64,000 bases of DNA from Clostridium sp. 1001270J_160509_D11 (GTDB lineage: Bacteria > Bacillota > Clostridia > Peptostreptococcales > Peptostreptococcaceae). This document shows, piece by piece, positions 60,773 through 64,000 of the stretch. A model generated the notes under the pieces. That model saw only the letters and a program-made list of their open reading frames with translations. It was not told the DNA's origin and made no database searches. Made by a program: the position numbers and the translations under genes. Each line of letters opens with the position of its first letter. The stretch's first letter is position 1. Location: NCBI RefSeq assembly GCF_015667935.1, contig NZ_JADPET010000002.1, positions 1 through 64,000 of the forward strand, read 5' to 3'.

Positions 60773-61411
60773 ACAGAATTTTTAGAGCCTGGTCAACCAA
60801 TATCAAAATATGAAAAAGAATTATTTATAAAAGAATTTGATAAAATCTTAGATAATACAAATGTAGTAACTATTTCGGGAAGTGCTCCACAAGGATTAAA
60901 CAAAGACATATATAAAGTTTTGATAGATATGGCAAAAGCTAAAGACAAAAAAGTAATCTTAGATACAAGTGGCGATTTATTAAAAGAAGGAATAAAAGCC
61001 AATCCAACTATGATAAAGCCAAACAGCGAAGAGATGGAAAGCTTGCTTGGAATAAGCATAAACAATAAAGATGAAATAATAAAAAGTGCATTAAAACTAC
61101 ATCAAAGTGGAATAGAAGTTGTTGTTGTTTCGCTTGGAGGCGATGGAGCATTATTAGTATCAAAAGAAGGCATATATCAAGGTAGACCTCCAAAGATAGA
61201 TGTAGTAAATACAGTTGGATGTGGAGACTCTATGGTTGCGGCATTTGCTGTTGGGTTTGAAAGAGGGTATTCTCTTGTAGACTCTTTAAAATACGCAATA
61301 TCAGTATCAGCAGCTAATGTACTGACTAATTCAACAGGAAGTTTTAAACAAGAAGATGCAGAAAGTATTTACAAAGATATTGAAATAACAAAAATAAATA
61401 TTGAAAACTAA
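60773..61411 (+). pseudogene. LacC/FruK-type sugar-phosphate kinase, N-terminally truncated
   Basis: The open frame encodes TEFLEPGQPISKYEKELFIK, then VVTISGSAPQGLN, VILDTSGDLL, MIKPNSEEMESLLG and the catalytic loop NTVGCGDSMVAAFAVG of PfkB-family tagatose-6-phosphate kinase/1-phosphofructokinase. About 100 N-terminal residues, including substrate-binding parts, are missing, and the frame begins directly after the regulator remnant, as if one deletion joined both genes. An internal ATG at 60920 is not preceded by a convincing site. No transport components of the PTS remain. Confidence 0.85.
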
Positions 61412-61534
61412 ATAAAAAGGTAAATAAATCCAAATTATAAAATCCTGTTTTATCAATTTTTAAAAGGGTATATAACAAATGTCGACAAATAGATATAGAA
61501 AGCTTTCTAAAAATTGATTTACAGGAGAAATAAA

Positions 61535-61708
61535 ATGGAAGATAGAGTAGTATGTTCATGTTTAGATGTTACTTATAACACAATAAAAGAAGCAATAGAA
61601 AATGGTGCTAAAACTTTAGACGATATAAAAGATGAAACTGAAGCAGGTACTATATGTGGTATGTGTGAAGATGAAATACAAGAAATAATAGATGAATTAG
61701 TAAAATAA
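61535..61708 (+). CDS. Bfd-like [2Fe-2S] protein
   Basis: A 57-residue bacterioferritin-associated-ferredoxin-like protein. CSCLDVTYNTIKEAIENGAK supplies the C-x-C pair, and AGTICGMCEDEIQEII the C-x2-C pair, the four cluster ligands. It probably carries single electrons to a partner or stores the cluster. The ATG at 61535 follows CAGGAGA; a longer reading from 61514 has no site. Confidence 0.9.
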   Translation: MEDRVVCSCLDVTYNTIKEAIENGAKTLDDIKDETEAGTICGMCEDEIQEIIDELVK

Positions 61709-61716
61709 TTTTTTAT

Positions 61717-61760
61717 AAAAAGACTATGGAGATGAGTTATTCATCATCTATAGTCTTTAT
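61717..61760 (+). terminator. terminator of the Bfd-like gene
   Basis: AAAAGACTAT pairs with ATAGTCTTT, with inner GATGA/TCATC, then T-rich sequence. Confidence 0.88.
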
Positions 61761-61958
61761 TTGATTTTAATCTCATATTTTAAAGACATTTTGCAAATAA
61801 TCAATATATGGGATAAAATATAGATATGTTAAAAAAATGTTTATCTACACAATAACTGGGTATATAAATAAGAAACACAATATTACGATAAATAATATAA
61901 TAAGAGCGGCGATGAAGATATATTGACATAAATTATTGAAAAACTAGGAGGTAAATTA

Positions 61959-63155
61959 ATGAGCAATGTATTTGAAGTAAAAAAGGATATCTATTATACA
62001 GGAGTTTTGGATAAAGAACTAGAGGTATTCGATATAATAATGGAGACTGAGTTTGGAACAACTTACAATTCATATCTTATAAAAGATGAAAAAACAGTTT
62101 TAATAGATACTGTAAAATCAACTTTTAAAGATCTATTCTTTGAAAAAATAGAACAAGTAACACCAATCGAAGATATAGACTACATAGTAGTTCACCATAC
62201 TGAGCCTGACCATGCGAGTAGTTTATCATATATATTAGACAGAAATCCAGATGCAGTAGTTTATTGTACTACAGCAGCTAAAAACTACTTAACTAGCCAA
62301 TTAAACAGAGACTTTAAATTTAAAACAATAAAAGATGGAGAAGTTTTAAATATAGGTAAAAGAAACTTAAGATTTATAACTGCGCCAATGCTTCACTGGG
62401 CAGATACTATGTTCACTTATGTAGAAGAAGACAAAGTATTATTCACTTGTGATGCTTTTGGATGTCACTATGGTGATTTTGATGCAGAATGTGTTGCAAA
62501 TAACGAAGACTATATAAAAGCATCAAAAGTTTACTATGACTGTATAGTTAAACCATTTGCACAATACGTATTAGACGGTGTAGACAAAGTTGTAGGCTTA
62601 GGTATTGATTTTGACACTATCTTAACTTCACATGGTCCAATATTATCAAAAGAACCTATGGAACAAGTAAAAAGATATGTACAGTGGTCACAAGAAGCTG
62701 TAGACGCTACTAATAAAGACAAAGTTAGTATATTCTACTTATCAGCTTATGGAAATACTAAAAAAATGGCGGAAAAAATTGCGGAAGGTGCTAAATCTGA
62801 AGGAGTAGAAGTAGGTCTTTACGATTTAGAACAATTAACTCACGAAGAAATGCACGACAAATTCTTAGAATCAAAAGTAGTTGTATTAGGTTCACCAACA
62901 ATAAACAGAACAATGGTTAAACCTATGTGGGACTTATTCTCTAATGTAGACCCAATGGCTAACAGAGGAACATTAGCAGGTGTATTTGGTTCTTATGGAT
63001 GGAGTGGTGAAGGTATCACAATGGCAGAAAATACATTAAAATCAATGAACTTCAAAATGCCAGTTGAAACAGTTAAGAAAAAATTCTTCCCAGATGAAGC
63101 AACTTTAGAAGCTTGTGTAGAAGCTGGTAAAGAATATGCTAAATTAATAAAATAA
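61959..63155 (+). CDS. flavodiiron protein (A-type flavoprotein)
   Basis: A 398-residue enzyme that reduces O2 or NO to harmless products in anaerobes. The N-terminal metallo-beta-lactamase-like domain has the diiron ligands in VVHHTEPDHAS, with further ligands in MLHWADTM, FTCDAFGCHYGDFD and TSHGP. The C-terminal flavodoxin domain, from about residue 255, has the FMN loop FYLSAYGNTKKMAEKIA and GSPTINRT. No rubredoxin domain is fused, so a separate donor is needed. TAGGAGG precedes the ATG. Confidence 0.94.
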   Translation: MSNVFEVKKDIYYTGVLDKELEVFDIIMETEFGTTYNSYLIKDEKTVLIDTVKSTFKDLFFEKIEQVTPIEDIDYIVVHHTEPDHASSLSYILDRNPDAVVYCTTAAKNYLTSQLNRDFKFKTIKDGEVLNIGKRNLRFITAPMLHWADTMFTYVEEDKVLFTCDAFGCHYGDFDAECVANNEDYIKASKVYYDCIVKPFAQYVLDGVDKVVGLGIDFDTILTSHGPILSKEPMEQVKRYVQWSQEAVDATNKDKVSIFYLSAYGNTKKMAEKIAEGAKSEGVEVGLYDLEQLTHEEMHDKFLESKVVVLGSPTINRTMVKPMWDLFSNVDPMANRGTLAGVFGSYGWSGEGITMAENTLKSMNFKMPVETVKKKFFPDEATLEACVEAGKEYAKLIK

Positions 63156-63203
63156 GACACCAATATTAATAAAATATTTAACATAAATAATACCAATATA
63201 AAA

Positions 63204-63237
63204 AATAGCATGTAATATATACATGCTATTTTTTTAA
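63204..63237 (+). terminator. terminator of the flavodiiron gene
   Basis: AATAGCATGT (63204-63213), 7-nt loop, ACATGCTATT (63221-63230), then seven T residues. The A-rich left flank could also serve the minus-strand gene. Confidence 0.94.
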
Positions 63238-63347
63238 TTCTAAGGAAATTATATATTATTTGTTTTGTGGATAATGTATAATTACCAACCTATTAATTAA
63301 AGCAACGGAATCTACGATTCGTTGGCGATATGAACGTAGTGAATTTA

Positions 63348-64000
63348 TTATTTAAAAATTTTCACTATACCTTCATCATTTAGATATTTGAGAAGTGAAA
63401 TTGTAATCGGAAGACCCAACATTCCTATAAAACCTAGAAAATGAAGCCCAATAAACATACTTATAAGTGTGACAACTGGGTGTAGTCCGACTTGTTGCCC
63501 CACTAGCTTTGGCTCTATAATATTTCTTATTATTGTCACGATTATATAAATAACAGCGACACCAATTCCTACCGTAAAATTTCCATATAGCAATGCAATT
63601 ATCGCCCAGGGAATCATTATTCCACCAGTACCCAATACAGGTAAAATATCAAATATAGCTATACAAAGTGCTATAAGTATAGAGTTTGGAATTCTTAAAA
63701 TTGTAAGCCCAATTGCAAGTTCTGTAAAAGTGATAGTAAGTATAAGTAAATAAGATAAAAAACATTTAAATAGGGTAGTAGTGATATATTTTTTACTTTC
63801 CTTTATAGATTCAGACGCATTTTCAGGTATTTGTCTTTTTATGAAGTTTATTATCTTTTCAAAATCTATAGTTATAAAGAATGTAACTATTATTGTGATT
63901 ATAGTTTTTAGGAAGATGCTAGGTATAGCTGTTGCAAATCCTGATACATAGCTTACGACCATAGTAGAAAACTTGCTTACAAAATTACCTAAAGTACTTA
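63348..64000 (-). CDS. AI-2E family transporter, partial
   Basis: The frame is open to the right edge; the ATG at 63962 is internal, since codons upstream to 64000 continue in frame (STLGNFVSKFST). The visible 217 residues cover the C-terminal two thirds of a PF01594 membrane protein with about five helices: FDILPVLGTGGIMIPWAIIA, then NIIEPKLVGQQVGLHPVVTL, is the diagnostic end. Such proteins export autoinducer-like molecules or ions; the substrate is unknown. The N-terminus lies outside the window. Confidence 0.9.
   Translation of the reverse strand, partial: STLGNFVSKFSTMVVSYVSGFATAIPSIFLKTIITIIVTFFITIDFEKIINFIKRQIPENASESIKESKKYITTTLFKCFLSYLLILTITFTELAIGLTILRIPNSILIALCIAIFDILPVLGTGGIMIPWAIIALLYGNFTVGIGVAVIYIIVTIIRNIIEPKLVGQQVGLHPVVTLISMFIGLHFLGFIGMLGLPITISLLKYLNDEGIVKIFK

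Noticed and set aside
63295-63347. Short hairpin AACGGAATC / GATTCGTT with GGCGATATGAACGTAGTGAA
   Set aside because: It looks like a dispersed intergenic repeat, but a single copy in the window gives no support.

Overview
The window reads as chromosomal DNA of a low-GC, anaerobic, Gram-positive Clostridia member, most likely Peptostreptococcaceae and probably near Clostridioides/Romboutsia. The reasons are the very AT-rich sequence with strong GGAGG-type ribosome binding sites, a flavodiiron protein, an AsrC-like sulfite reductase, a class Ib ribonucleotide reductase, many surface and cell-wall hydrolase genes, and a DNA adenine methyltransferase that closely resembles CamA of C. difficile. 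The family assignment is inference; no rRNA or tRNA gene lies in the window.

Layout. 0-5.7 kb is an accessory stretch: a lipoprotein, a DUF4238 protein, small unknown genes, a Mor-like helix-turn-helix protein, and a tight three-gene module (acidic protein, AAA15-type ATPase, HEPN protein) that looks like an abortive-infection or toxin system. 5.8-10.9 kb, on the minus strand, is a compact phage- or plasmid-like module: two DUF2922 genes, DUF1659, a YvrJ microprotein, a replisome organiser, a DnaB-like helicase, SSB and an endolysin-type amidase. No integrase or virion genes are present. A small Mor-like regulator diverges from it at 11.1 kb.

11.7-19.6 kb holds a membrane-anchored protein, a 1404-residue secreted von Willebrand A protein, and what appears to be a RiPP pathway: a 94-residue Cys-containing precursor, an HPr-kinase-like protein, a radical SAM/SPASM enzyme and a PqqD-like recognition protein. 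An ABC exporter follows at 19.8 kb. 21.6-37 kb is surface and envelope work: metallophosphoesterase, LCP ligase, nucleotidyltransferase, acyltransferase, CAP protein, RNase P RNA, galE, L,D-transpeptidase, LtaS-like enzyme, MurJ flippase and an NlpC/P60 hydrolase.

37-45.5 kb contains an RsiV-like protein, an Amidase_6 protein, an amidase homologue that lacks catalytic residues, a CamA-like orphan methyltransferase, a patatin, and the general PTS proteins HPr and EI. 45.7-56.7 kb has a leucine-rich-repeat protein, AsrC-like reductase, nitroreductase, HAD phosphatase, a broken MATE pump, a leader peptide with two mutually exclusive hairpins ahead of a small HTH gene, an ABC-F ATPase and nrdEF. 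56.9-64 kb is ordinary chromosome with three decayed loci (an Rpn nuclease, a PRD/PTS regulator and a LacC/FruK-type kinase), plus GNAT, XRE, TerD, cytidylate-kinase-like, Bfd-like ferredoxin, flavodiiron and AI-2E transporter genes.

The best candidates for something undescribed are the RiPP/VWA locus (11.7-19.6 kb), the replication/lysis module (5.8-11.4 kb), the acidic/ATPase/HEPN module (3.5-5.7 kb), the CamA homologue (40.2-42.1 kb), and the attenuator-like leader at 51.0 kb. All functional calls rest on motif recognition by eye; no search was run.
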